Positions 39,903-47,856 of a stretch of 52,206 bases of DNA are shown in pieces. The notes beneath the pieces were generated by a model. It was not told where the DNA came from. It saw nothing but the letters and a program-made list of their open reading frames with translations, and did not search any database. Position 1 is the first letter of the stretch. Every line of letters starts with the position of its first letter. The position numbers were made by a program, and so were the translations under genes. Source of the stretch: CAZYSK01 sp964649415 (GTDB taxonomy: Bacteria; Chloroflexota; Anaerolineae; B4-G1); NCBI GenBank assembly GCA_964649415.1, contig CAZYSK010000035.1, positions 1 through 52,206 on the forward strand, written 5' to 3'.

Positions 39903-41515
39903 TTTCCTGCCGGTGGCGGTCTCGCCATCGGCGGCGACATCGTTGGGGGCTGGATCGCTGGGTGCTCGTGCCCCTTCTGCTGCTGGCCTGGACGTTGCGC
40001 CTGCTCCCTATCCTGGACAACCGCTTCCACCCCGACGAGGCCCTCTATGGCTACTGGGGGCTCCTCATCGGGCGGGGGATAGACCCCTGGCTGACGACGG
40101 TGCCGGCCGACAAGCCCCCGTTGCTGCCCTACCTGGTGGCTGGGGCTCAGGCGCTCTTTGGCAATTCTGAGTTCTCCGTGCGGTCTGTGGGATTGGCGGC
40201 CGGGCTGGTGACGGTCCCGTTGGTCGCAGCGCTGTCTCGGTCTCTGTATCGCGATCGGTGGGCCGCGGCGGCGGCGATCTGTGTGGCGCTCTCGCCCTTC
40301 GCCATCCTGTTCTCCGCCACGGCGTTCACGGACCCGTTGATGGTGGCACTGGGTGTGGCAGCTTGCGCGGCGGCGGCGCGGGGCCGGGCTGCGTGGGCCG
40401 GGCTTCTGGCCGGATTGGCCGTTGCGACGAAGCAGACCGGCCTGGTCTGGGTGCCGTTGGTGGTGGTCATTCAAAGCCCAAAGCCCAAAGCCCAAAGCCG
40501 AAGGGTTTCGCGCGAGTTGCCCGTTCTTAGTTGTCTGATAGTTGTCCTTCTGGTCCTAATGTTGGTCTTTGCCTGGGACGCGGTGCGGGTGGCGCGCGGG
40601 GCCGAGGGGTTCTGGCGCGCGGGCGTCAGCGATTTCGGCGGGCTGCGCCTCATCTGGCCCCACGAACTGGCGGCACGGCTGCGCGGGTGGCTTGGGCTGG
40701 CGCGCTATCTCTTTGACTCGCCTGTCGTCACCGCCGTGTGTTTGATCGGCCTGGAGCTCTTGCTGTGGCGCGCGCTGGCGCGTCACCCCCGTGCGCGGGA
40801 GTCGTTCGTGGACCTGTGTCTCGTGTCTTTTCTCGTCATCTACTGCTTGCTCCATTGGCTGTGGGCCTTCCCCGTCTGGGATCGCTACCTGCTGCCCCTG
40901 GTGCCCGTGCTGGCCGTCCTGTTGGGCCGTATCCTGTCCCTCTTCACCTCCCTCCTCTGCTCCAACCCATCCCCCGCCCCGATTGCCCCCCCCCCGAACC
41001 CCCCAATTCATCGGCTACCCCTCGCCCGCTGTCCGTCGCTTCCCCGTTGTCATTTGTCATTTATCATTTATCATTTGTCATTTGTCATTTGTCATTTATC
41101 CTTGCTTCTTCTCCTCTTCCTGCCCGCCCTCAACGCCGCCCGCAGCCTCTACCCTGTCGGCGGCGACCACGGCGCTTACGACGGCATGGACGCCGTGGTC
41201 GCGTTCCTCCACGGCCTGCCCGAGGGCACCGTGGTCTACCACCACTGGTTGGGCTGGCATTACCGCTACCACCTGTTCGATGCCCCCGTCTATCTGGCCT
41301 ACTGGCCGACCCCCGCCTGGTTGGCGCGGGACGTCCAGGCGTTTGGCGCGGCCGAGCCGCGCTACCTGACCGTCCCTGCCTTCGATGCAACCGCGCGGGT
41401 GGATCGGGCACTGGCCGGCGTTGGCTATGGGCTGGATCCGGTGTTGGCCACGACCCGTCGCGACGGCACGCCCTCGTTCACCGTCTATCGCGTTCTGCCA
41501 CTGGCGGTCCCATGA
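39884..41515 (+). CDS. GT39/ArnT-like membrane glycosyltransferase
   Basis: A polytopic GT-C protein of about 543 residues. After a basic N-terminus and first helix comes the catalytic first loop, RFHPDEALYGYWG, with the DE pair, then ADKPPLLPYL, both signatures of the PMT/ArnT family that transfers sugar from a polyprenol phosphate outside the membrane. About ten further helices follow. GTG at 39884 is the suggested start, overlapping the GT2 gene; the ribosome site is weak. Two in-frame low-complexity stretches occur: QSPKPKAQS near 40470-40500, and a long loop made from a CATTTGTCATTTATC repeat at 41041-41100. Confidence 0.82.
   Translation: MPLNALISCRWRSRHRRRHRWGLDRWVLVPLLLLAWTLRLLPILDNRFHPDEALYGYWGLLIGRGIDPWLTTVPADKPPLLPYLVAGAQALFGNSEFSVRSVGLAAGLVTVPLVAALSRSLYRDRWAAAAAICVALSPFAILFSATAFTDPLMVALGVAACAAAARGRAAWAGLLAGLAVATKQTGLVWVPLVVVIQSPKPKAQSRRVSRELPVLSCLIVVLLVLMLVFAWDAVRVARGAEGFWRAGVSDFGGLRLIWPHELAARLRGWLGLARYLFDSPVVTAVCLIGLELLLWRALARHPRARESFVDLCLVSFLVIYCLLHWLWAFPVWDRYLLPLVPVLAVLLGRILSLFTSLLCSNPSPAPIAPPPNPPIHRLPLARCPSLPRCHLSFIIYHLSFVICHLSLLLLLFLPALNAARSLYPVGGDHGAYDGMDAVVAFLHGLPEGTVVYHHWLGWHYRYHLFDAPVYLAYWPTPAWLARDVQAFGAAEPRYLTVPAFDATARVDRALAGVGYGLDPVLATTRRDGTPSFTVYRVLPLAVP
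40470..40500. repeat. In-frame AAAGCCC repeat in the GT39-like gene
   Basis: The words CAAAGCCC and AAAGCCC are repeated four times and translated as SPKPKAQS in a loop. A related string (GGGCTTTGGAACTTGGG, opposite strand) lies at 8845-8862 upstream of the first YfhO-like gene. Confidence 0.65.
41041..41100. repeat. In-frame CATTTGTCATTTATC repeat in the GT39-like gene
   Basis: Seven copies of a 7-base word (CATTTGT/CATTTAT) give the peptide HLSFIIYHLSFVICHLS ahead of a membrane helix. Base composition is much more AT-rich than the flanking gene. Confidence 0.85.
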
Positions 41516-44500
41516 GCGATTCCGCCGACACCCGGCCTGCGGAACCACGGAGAGCCGCCCGCCTGCGCGAAGCGCTCGGCGTGGCCCTGCTCGTCGCGCT
41601 GGTAGTCGCCCTTTTCTGGCGCATTGCCCTGGCGGGGCGGGTGCTGGCCGGTGGCGACGTCTTTACCTACTTCTACCCCTACTGGGCCGACGCGACGCGC
41701 GCAATCCAGGCCGGACGCTTGCCGCTGTGGAATCCCTATCTGTTCATGGGAGCGCCCTTGCTGGCCAACAGCCAGGTCGGCGTCTTCTATCCCCTGAACT
41801 GGCCGCTATGGCTGCTTCTGCCCGCGCACCAGTCGATTCATCTGTCCATCGTGCTGCACGTGTGCCTGGCGGCGCTGAGCGCGTATCTCTGGGGCCGCGT
41901 CTCCATGCGGCTGGGGCGTGCCGGTGCCTGGACGGTTGGCGCTGTTTATGCCCTGGGCGGTTACCTGGGCGCTCAGGTAGAGCACGTCAACCAGTTGCAG
42001 GGGCTGGCCTGGCTACCGCTGATGCTGCTGCTGTATGACGTGACGCTTGTGCAGGCCGGAACGCAGCGCCCAAGCAGGGCGCGGCTCGGAGCCGCGTTTG
42101 CCGGGCTGGTGCTCGTCGTGGCGCTGGTGCTGCTGGCGGGCCATACGCAGACGGCCTTCATCTCGTTGGCCGGCCTGGCGGCCTACGGCCTGGGGCCGGC
42201 GCTGCCTGGAACCCTGCGCGGCATATGCCGGCGACTCCGGCGTGAGCGGGAGAGCGCCGATCAGGCGCAACCGCGTGGCGCAGACCGCTCGCCTGCCCCC
42301 CGAAGGTGGCTGGAGCCACTGGCCCGGCGGACCGCGCTCCTGGTCGCGGTATCGGCCCTGGGGGCCGTATTGGCCGCGGTGCAACTCGTCCCCACCTGGG
42401 AGCTCTCGCGCCTCTCGGTTCGCGCTGGAGGGCTGCCGTTCAACGAGCGAGTCTCCTTTTCCCTCTCGCCCTTCTACCTGGCCCGCGCCTTCCTGCCCGC
42501 CTTCGGCCATCCCGTGAGCCCCGACCACATCGAGTACGTCGCCTACACCGGCGTCGCCGCCCTCGCCCTCGCCACCCTCGCCATCCTTCACCCCCGCACC
42601 CCCGCCCCCCCACACCCCCACACCCCCACACTCCCACCCTCCCACCCTCCCCTCTCCATCCTCCATTCTCCATTCTCCAACCTTCAACCTGAAACCTCCA
42701 ACCCCCAACTCCTTCTCCTCTTCGGCCTCTTCCTCTCCCTGGGCCTCTACAACCCGGTCTACCTCCTGCTGGCCCGTTTCGTCCCGGGTTTCGCCCATTT
42801 CCGCGCGCCCGCGCGCTGGTTGGTGCTCAGCGTGCTGGGCCTGGCGGCCCTGGCGGGACGGGGCGCTGACCTGCTGTGGTGCCGTCGTGGACGGGTTGGC
42901 TGGCGACGGCTGCTGGTTATCGCGCTGGTGCTGCTCGTGCTGGCGGGATGGGGCGTGCTGGGTGTGGGGGCATGCCGGCAGGATGCCGGCGGTCCGACGG
43001 TGGATGGGCTGACCGTCTCCGGCTGGGCGGCGGCAGCCTTCCTGGCGCTGGGCCTGCTCTGGGCGGCCCGGCGCGTGCCCCGGTTGGCGGTCGTGGGCTT
43101 GCTGGCCCTGCTCGTCGTCGAATGCCTCGCGGCATCGTCCGCCCTGCCGCACAGCCGGGCGACTGCGCCCCAGGCCTTCACCAGCTTGCGCCCCGCCATC
43201 GCCCACCTGGTCTCCGCGCGCGATGGGAGTGGGGCACCCGCGGGCCGTTTCATCAGCATGTCGGACATCACCTTCGATCCGGGCGACCTGCCGGAGATCG
43301 AGCTGATCTACGGGCCACAACTGGCCGCCGACGCGCTCTACGACTACGTCGTCGCCGCCAAACACAAGGAGGTCCTCAGCCCCAATCTGCCGCTGGCCTT
43401 CGGCGTCCCGGCTGTGGACGGCTACGGCGGCGGCGTGCTGCCTCTGGCGCGCTACGTCGCGCTGCAGGAGCTATTTCTGCCCGCGCCCGCGCGCTCCATA
43501 GACGGCCGGCTGCGCGAGAACATGACCGCCATCCCGGAGGGCCGCTGGCTGAACCTGTTCAACGTCCGGCACGTGGTCACGGACAAGCTCCACGATGCCT
43601 GGCTCGACGACGTGTTCTACGACCTCCAGTTCGGGGCCAGCCTGGCCCGCGGGGAGGCCGCCGAGGTCGCGCACGTGCCTCAGTTTGAGGCGACGGCGCT
43701 GGGCGTGGTCTCGTACCTGCACGGGGGGGCGGCGCTGCCCGAAGGGTCGCTCGTGGGCGTTGTGGAGATAGGCTTTGGCGGTGGTGTCACGCGCACCTTC
43801 GATCTGCGCGCGGGGGAGCACACCGCAGAGGGGCTGCACGGCCCGCACGTGGCCCACGCGCAGGCGGCGGTCGGCGGGCACTTCTGGCCTGGGGAGCCGG
43901 AGGGCAACGACTACGTGGCGCGCTTGCTATGGCCGGAGCCCGCCGTGCCGGCCTCGGTCCGCGTGCGCTCCCTGTTGCCCGAGGGCGAGCTGGTCGTGCG
44001 CGGTGTGAGCCTGATAGACGAGCGCACGGGCGGTTTCCAGGCCCTGGTGCTGTCCGATCAGGGGCACTTCCGGCTGGCGCATTCTGGCGACGTCAAGATC
44101 TACGAGAACCTGGACCTGTTGCCGAGGGCGTTTCTCGTCCACAGGGCCGTGCAGGCCGCGGACGACGGGCAGGCGCTGAACCTGATGCGGGAACCGGAAT
44201 TCGACCCCGCGAGCGTGTGCGTGCTCAGTGTAGACCGCGCGGCCGCGGCTTCGGGGCCTGGCGCGAGCTCGGGTGAGGCTCTGGGGTCGCCGTCCGGCGC
44301 TGAGCTGGTGCGCGTGCGCAGGTACGCGCCGGAGCACGTCGAGATCGCGCTCCAGGCCGAGGCACCCGGCTACCTCGTCCTCACCGATGCCTGGTACCCC
44401 GGCTGGGTCGCGACGGTGGACGGTGCCCCGGTGCCGGTTCAGCGCGCCGATCTGTACTTCCGGGCCGTGGCCGTGGAGGCGGGCGACCATCACGTCGAAT

Positions 44501-44619
44501 TCGACTTCCGCCCGCTCAGCCTGCGCGTCGGGGCCGGGCTGAGCCTGGCGGGACTGCTCGTGCTGGCGGCCAGCGTCGCGCTGCTCGTGCGTTGTCCAAA
44601 GCGGGGGGCAATGCTATAA
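41512..44619 (+). CDS. YfhO-like multi-spanning membrane protein (GT-C type), second copy
   Basis: A 1035-residue membrane protein of the YfhO family. VLAGGDVFTYFYPYWADATRAI and LPLWNPYLFMGAPLLANSQVG are the N-terminal loop signatures, followed by many helices. The C-terminal soluble domain carries DAWYPGWVATVDGAPVPV and FRAVAVEAGDHHVEFDFRP. It is paralogous to 8872-11421. Its ATG overlaps the stop of the GT39-like gene (ATGA). The long insert at 42588-42705 (PHPHTPTLPPSHPP type) is at the homologous position of the repeat in the paralogue, and a GCCGGC hairpin is at 42974-42990. With GT2 and GT39 it forms a polyprenol-linked glycosylation operon. Confidence 0.85.
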   Translation: MSDSADTRPAEPRRAARLREALGVALLVALVVALFWRIALAGRVLAGGDVFTYFYPYWADATRAIQAGRLPLWNPYLFMGAPLLANSQVGVFYPLNWPLWLLLPAHQSIHLSIVLHVCLAALSAYLWGRVSMRLGRAGAWTVGAVYALGGYLGAQVEHVNQLQGLAWLPLMLLLYDVTLVQAGTQRPSRARLGAAFAGLVLVVALVLLAGHTQTAFISLAGLAAYGLGPALPGTLRGICRRLRRERESADQAQPRGADRSPAPRRWLEPLARRTALLVAVSALGAVLAAVQLVPTWELSRLSVRAGGLPFNERVSFSLSPFYLARAFLPAFGHPVSPDHIEYVAYTGVAALALATLAILHPRTPAPPHPHTPTLPPSHPPLSILHSPFSNLQPETSNPQLLLLFGLFLSLGLYNPVYLLLARFVPGFAHFRAPARWLVLSVLGLAALAGRGADLLWCRRGRVGWRRLLVIALVLLVLAGWGVLGVGACRQDAGGPTVDGLTVSGWAAAAFLALGLLWAARRVPRLAVVGLLALLVVECLAASSALPHSRATAPQAFTSLRPAIAHLVSARDGSGAPAGRFISMSDITFDPGDLPEIELIYGPQLAADALYDYVVAAKHKEVLSPNLPLAFGVPAVDGYGGGVLPLARYVALQELFLPAPARSIDGRLRENMTAIPEGRWLNLFNVRHVVTDKLHDAWLDDVFYDLQFGASLARGEAAEVAHVPQFEATALGVVSYLHGGAALPEGSLVGVVEIGFGGGVTRTFDLRAGEHTAEGLHGPHVAHAQAAVGGHFWPGEPEGNDYVARLLWPEPAVPASVRVRSLLPEGELVVRGVSLIDERTGGFQALVLSDQGHFRLAHSGDVKIYENLDLLPRAFLVHRAVQAADDGQALNLMREPEFDPASVCVLSVDRAAAASGPGASSGEALGSPSGAELVRVRRYAPEHVEIALQAEAPGYLVLTDAWYPGWVATVDGAPVPVQRADLYFRAVAVEAGDHHVEFDFRPLSLRVGAGLSLAGLLVLAASVALLVRCPKRGAML
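42588..42705. repeat. In-frame C-rich low-complexity repeat in the second YfhO-like gene
   Basis: Runs of CACCCC, CCCACACC, CTCCCACC and CTCCATTCTCC words encode a proline- and histidine-rich loop followed by SNLQPETSNPQ. It lies immediately before a membrane helix, at the same place as the repeat at 9871-9953 in the paralogue. Confidence 0.8.
42974..42990. repeat. In-frame GCCGGC hairpin in the second YfhO-like gene
   Basis: GCCGGC, loop AGGAT, GCCGGC, followed by GGTCC. It is a single copy translated as ACRQDAGGP in an inter-helix loop. The same hairpin is intergenic at 14085-14101. Confidence 0.85.
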
Positions 44620-44620
44620 T
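44592..44620 (+). promoter_or_regulatory. Promoter of the AmaP/Asp23-like gene, inside the YfhO 3' end
   Basis: TTGTCC (44592-44597) and a perfect TATAAT (44615-44620) are 17 bases apart. The -10 box contains the stop codon of the YfhO-like gene. The leader would be about 110 bases and contains two hairpins. Confidence 0.75.
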
Positions 44621-44650
44621 GGGACGCGCCCAGACGTCCTTGCTATTGTG

Positions 44651-44723
44651 GGGGGCGCGGTGTCCGCCCCCGCGTTCATTGGTCTTGTAGGGGCACGCCG
44701 TTCTGATAGCGCGGTTTCCGCGC
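44651..44723. repeat. Two GC hairpins in the leader of the AmaP-like gene
   Basis: GGGGGCG (44651-44657) pairs with CGCCCCC (44665-44671). GCGCGG (44709-44714) pairs with CCGCGC (44718-44723) around TTT, nearly the same as the hairpin at 20378-20396. They may affect the transcript leader or simply be dispersed repeats. Confidence 0.7.
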
Positions 44724-44738
44724 CCTTGGGGGGAAAAC

Positions 44739-45428
44739 ATGAATACACTCAACCGTGTGGTCTTGGTCGTCCTGCTGTTGGTCGTTATGGTGTTGTGCAC
44801 CACTGCCCTGGTGGTGCCCGTGTGGCTTTTTGACGCGCTCGCCCGGCAATTCGCTGCGATGGAGGACCTTCTCGTCCAGATCCGACCGGTTGTGCGTCTG
44901 CCTTTGGGCATCCTGTGTGCCCTGATCTTGGACGTGATCCTCATCGTCCTGATCGTCTTGGAGGTGCGCCGGCCCGTCCAAAAGGCCATCCGCGTGGAAA
45001 AAGCCGGGGGTGGGGAGGTGTCGGTCGGCGTCGGCTCTATCTCCGACCGGTTGAGATTCGAGGTGGACCAGCTTCCCAGTGTGCTGCGCAGCAAGCCCCA
45101 CGTCTCCGGCAAGCGCGGTGCTGTCACCGTCGAGCTGGAGGTGGAGACCGCGGCGGGCATCAACGTGCCGGACAAGGCCGCGGAGATCGTGGAGACGGCC
45201 CGGGGCGTGATCGAGGACAAGATGGGGCTCAAGCTGTCCCGGCCTCCCAAGGTCAACCTGCGCTCCGTGGCGTACCCCAAAGTGCCCCAGGTGCCCGAAG
45301 CGCCTCGCACCAGGCCGCCTGCGCCACCCGAGCCCACGCCATCCGTGAAACCCCAACCCGGACCGGCTGAGGAGTGGGACCTGGACTTGCCCGCTTTCCC
45401 GGAGCATCCCGGGCCCGAGCAGGGGTAG
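44739..45428 (+). CDS. AmaP-like membrane-anchored Asp23-type protein
   Basis: A 229-residue protein. Two membrane helices (about 6-29 and 54-73) are followed by a cytoplasmic Asp23/Gls24-like domain (about 90-180), with GEVSVGVGSISDRLRFEVDQLPSV, GAVTVELEVETAAGINVPDKAAEI and LKLSRPPKVNLRSV. A proline-rich tail ends the protein. This layout matches the alkaline shock membrane anchor AmaP, in which the Asp23-like part recruits soluble Asp23. The two soluble Asp23 proteins in the window are possible partners. GGGGGG precedes the ATG. Confidence 0.75.
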   Translation: MNTLNRVVLVVLLLVVMVLCTTALVVPVWLFDALARQFAAMEDLLVQIRPVVRLPLGILCALILDVILIVLIVLEVRRPVQKAIRVEKAGGGEVSVGVGSISDRLRFEVDQLPSVLRSKPHVSGKRGAVTVELEVETAAGINVPDKAAEIVETARGVIEDKMGLKLSRPPKVNLRSVAYPKVPQVPEAPRTRPPAPPEPTPSVKPQPGPAEEWDLDLPAFPEHPGPEQG

Positions 45429-45532
45429 GGAGACGACAGGTCGGGAGACCTGGCAGGTCTTCAACGGATGTCGGATGTACCCATCCGCCTCATCCGCCCT
45501 GTCGGGTCTGCGGGCGGTGGAGGACATAACCC
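45429..45532. other. Short spacer with AGACCT palindrome before scpB
   Basis: AGACCT, GGC, AGGTCT (45446-45460) is a short hairpin similar to the CCTGACAGG hairpin at 20133. A GGATG/CATCC pair follows near 45467-45485. GGAGG for scpB lies at the end. Confidence 0.6.
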
Positions 45533-46207
45533 TTGGACTTTGACGCGAACGCTGGTGCCGGTGGCAGCGCCCTGGACCTGATGGCCGGGGTGGAGAGCCT
45601 GCTCTTCGTGGCCGACGAGCCGGTGTCCGTCGCCCGCCTGGCCGAGGCGCTGGAGACCACGCCTGCCCGGGTCGAGCGGGCGCTGGAGGACTTGCAGACT
45701 GCCTATACTGGGCACGGCTTGCGCCTCCAGCGGGTCGGCAGCCGCGTGCAGCTCGTGACCGCGCCCGAGGCGGCCCTCCACATCGAGCGCTTCCTCGGTT
45801 TGGAGGCACGCACGCGCCTTTCGCGGGCTGCGCTGGAGACGCTGGCCATCGTCGCTTTCCGCCAGCCCGTAACCCGCCCCGAGATCGAGGCTGTGCGGGG
45901 CGTCAGCTCCGACAGCGTCCTGCGCACGCTCGTCGGTGTGGGGTTGATCGAGGAGGTCGGCAGAGCGCCCACGGTGGGCCGTCCCATCCTCTATGGCACG
46001 ACCTTCGAGTTTCTGCAGCACTTCGGCCTGTCCAGCCTGGACGATCTGCCGCCCCTGGACGCCGTCCCATCCGACGCAGACGTAGGGGCAGGTGCGGATC
46101 GTTCCAATCCGGCGGATTGTTCCAACCCGGCGGATTGGAACGATCCGTCTGTACCTGCCCAAACGGATCTTGTGCCTGACCCGCCCGGTGAAGAGGCCGG
46201 ACCATGA
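45533..46207 (+). CDS. scpB: Segregation and condensation protein B
   Basis: A 224-residue ScpB, the winged-helix kleisin partner of the SMC-ScpA complex in chromosome condensation. AGVESLLFVADEPVSVARLAEAL, LRLQRVGSRVQLVTAPEAA, LSRAALETLAIVAFRQPVTRPEIE and VGRPILYGTTFEFLQHFGL are all diagnostic. A TTG start at 45533 is used with GGAGG nine bases upstream. The C-terminal tail (about 186-205) is coded by an inverted repeat and reads SNPADCSNPADWNDP. No scpA lies in the window. The stop overlaps the ATG of a secreted protein, an unusual partner. Confidence 0.92.
   Translation: MDFDANAGAGGSALDLMAGVESLLFVADEPVSVARLAEALETTPARVERALEDLQTAYTGHGLRLQRVGSRVQLVTAPEAALHIERFLGLEARTRLSRAALETLAIVAFRQPVTRPEIEAVRGVSSDSVLRTLVGVGLIEEVGRAPTVGRPILYGTTFEFLQHFGLSSLDDLPPLDAVPSDADVGAGADRSNPADCSNPADWNDPSVPAQTDLVPDPPGEEAGP
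46096..46146. repeat. Inverted repeat in the scpB 3' coding region
   Basis: GGATCGTTCCAATCC (46096-46110) is the exact inverse of GGATTGGAACGATCC (46132-46146). An additional partial copy (GGATTGTTCCAACCC) lies between. It is in frame and codes the polar tail of ScpB. The TTCCAATC word also appears at 14038. Confidence 0.88.
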
Positions 46208-47838
46208 GAGAGCGGCACAGACCGCCGGCTTGCATCGTTGCCTCCGCCTTGGGGCTGGCGGGGGCGCTGCTGTGCCTGCTTGGCTTCATGCGCCCCGTCA
46301 GTGCGGAGGACGTGCGCACGTTGCAGGTCTGGCCTGACCGCAGCGTCGGCGTCAGCACCGGGCTGCTGGCTGGCCCAGCGCCATATACCGCGACCCAGGT
46401 CTTTCCCATGGGCGTCTCCAATGCCTCCGGCGGCGACGTGGTGCGTGCGCGCACCTACCTGCACTTCCCTCTCGACGTCTTCCCCCCCGGCACCGAGATC
46501 ATCCGCGCGACGTTGCACGTGTACGTGGACAGTGGCTCGGGCACCGAGGACGCGAAGCTGGGGGCGTATCGCGTCCTCGCCCCATGGGAGGAGGGGGATC
46601 TGGGCCAGGAGCCGAGCGCCTGGCCCCGGCTCCTCGATACGCCCCTCGCCGTCACGGTGGCCCGCCTCGACGACGTGAGCCTTCTCCGCTCGGTGCTTCC
46701 CGCTTCTGCGCCGGACCTGGCTGCCACCGCGACCGTGGCCGCGACGCCGGTGAAGGAGACGTCTCGCTCGCTCTCCCGGCCGGCCGGCCACGCGCGGATG
46801 GACCAGGGGTCGAGCGTGACGCTGGACCCCCAGAGCAGTGAGGTGGAGGCGGGGGACACGCGCACGGTGGACGTCCGCGTCGAGAACGTGGAGAACCTGT
46901 ACGACGTCGGGCTGTACATCACCTTCGACCCGGCCTTGCTGGAGGTCGTGGACGCGACGCCCGACGTGGACACCGACCCGGACACGGAGGGCGTGCAGAT
47001 TGAGATTGGGACGTTCTTAGGCGCGGGCGAGGTTGGGATCAACGATGTCGACAACGATGATGGCGTCATTGACTTCAGCTACTGGCCGGACGACGCGGTC
47101 GACGGCAGCGGGACGCTGGCCACAATCACCTTTCGAGGAAAAGCCGCCGGTGAATCGGCGATCGCGATCAGCGACGAGGACAGCTATCTCCTCGACGACA
47201 ATGACGACATCATCGACGCCGACTTCACGGGCGGCAGCATGACGGTCACCGGGGAAGCGTCGGAGTCCACTGACACGCCCACGCCCAGCGCGACGCCCAC
47301 GTCCTCTGCCTCCCCACTCGAGACGCCTGAACCCACCGCCACTCCCTCCCCTGGGCCATCGCCGACCGCGACGCCCACGCCCAGCGCGACGCCCACGTCT
47401 TCGGCCTCGCCGCTGCCCACACCCACGCCCACGCTCACACCTTCCCCTACTCCCGGCGTCCCCGCTGCCACGGCGGTTCTGGCGCTCGGAGAGGTGGAGG
47501 GCACCTGGCTGACGTGGGACGTGAGCGCTCTGGTGCGCGCCTGGCTGGCGTGGGAGGTGGCCGGATATGGCGTGGCCGTGGGTCCCGGACCTGCCCCCGA
47601 CGCGGGGCCGGATACCGCCGGGGACCTGCTCGTCGCGCGCTGGTTCACCGCCGACGACCCCAGGACGAGACCGTACATCATCGCTGAGTTCCGGGTGCAT
47701 CCGACCACGCCTACCCCGACCGCGGCCTACGGACCGGTGCTTCCGCCCGCCGGCGGATCCGGGGGAGTGTGGGGCCTGGGCGTGCTGCTCATCGGGGCCG
47801 CGTTCGTGATGCTGGGACTTCTGAGACGGAAGATGTGA
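46204..47838 (+). CDS. Surface protein with DNRLRE domain split by a cohesin domain, sorting tail
   Basis: A 544-residue exported protein. A signal peptide (about 1-35, ending MRPVSA) is followed by a strand-rich segment ARTYLHFPLDVFPPGTEIIRATLHVYVD and APWEEGDLGQEPSAWP, the first half of a DNRLRE-type domain. A cohesin-like domain (about 200-350; SVTLDPQSSEVEAGDTRTVDV, LYDVGLYITFDPALLEVVDA) and an S/T/P-rich linker follow. The second DNRLRE half (TWLTWDVSALVRAWLAWEVAGYGVAV, RTRPYIIAEF) comes next. The C-terminus has LPPAGG at about 513, a hydrophobic stretch and RRKM, which resembles a sortase sorting signal. It probably displays or binds polysaccharide or dockerin-bearing partners. Its ATG overlaps the scpB stop. 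Confidence 0.75.
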   Translation: MRERHRPPACIVASALGLAGALLCLLGFMRPVSAEDVRTLQVWPDRSVGVSTGLLAGPAPYTATQVFPMGVSNASGGDVVRARTYLHFPLDVFPPGTEIIRATLHVYVDSGSGTEDAKLGAYRVLAPWEEGDLGQEPSAWPRLLDTPLAVTVARLDDVSLLRSVLPASAPDLAATATVAATPVKETSRSLSRPAGHARMDQGSSVTLDPQSSEVEAGDTRTVDVRVENVENLYDVGLYITFDPALLEVVDATPDVDTDPDTEGVQIEIGTFLGAGEVGINDVDNDDGVIDFSYWPDDAVDGSGTLATITFRGKAAGESAIAISDEDSYLLDDNDDIIDADFTGGSMTVTGEASESTDTPTPSATPTSSASPLETPEPTATPSPGPSPTATPTPSATPTSSASPLPTPTPTLTPSPTPGVPAATAVLALGEVEGTWLTWDVSALVRAWLAWEVAGYGVAVGPGPAPDAGPDTAGDLLVARWFTADDPRTRPYIIAEFRVHPTTPTPTAAYGPVLPPAGGSGGVWGLGVLLIGAAFVMLGLLRRKM

Positions 47839-47856
47839 TATGGGAGGTGCGGGAGC

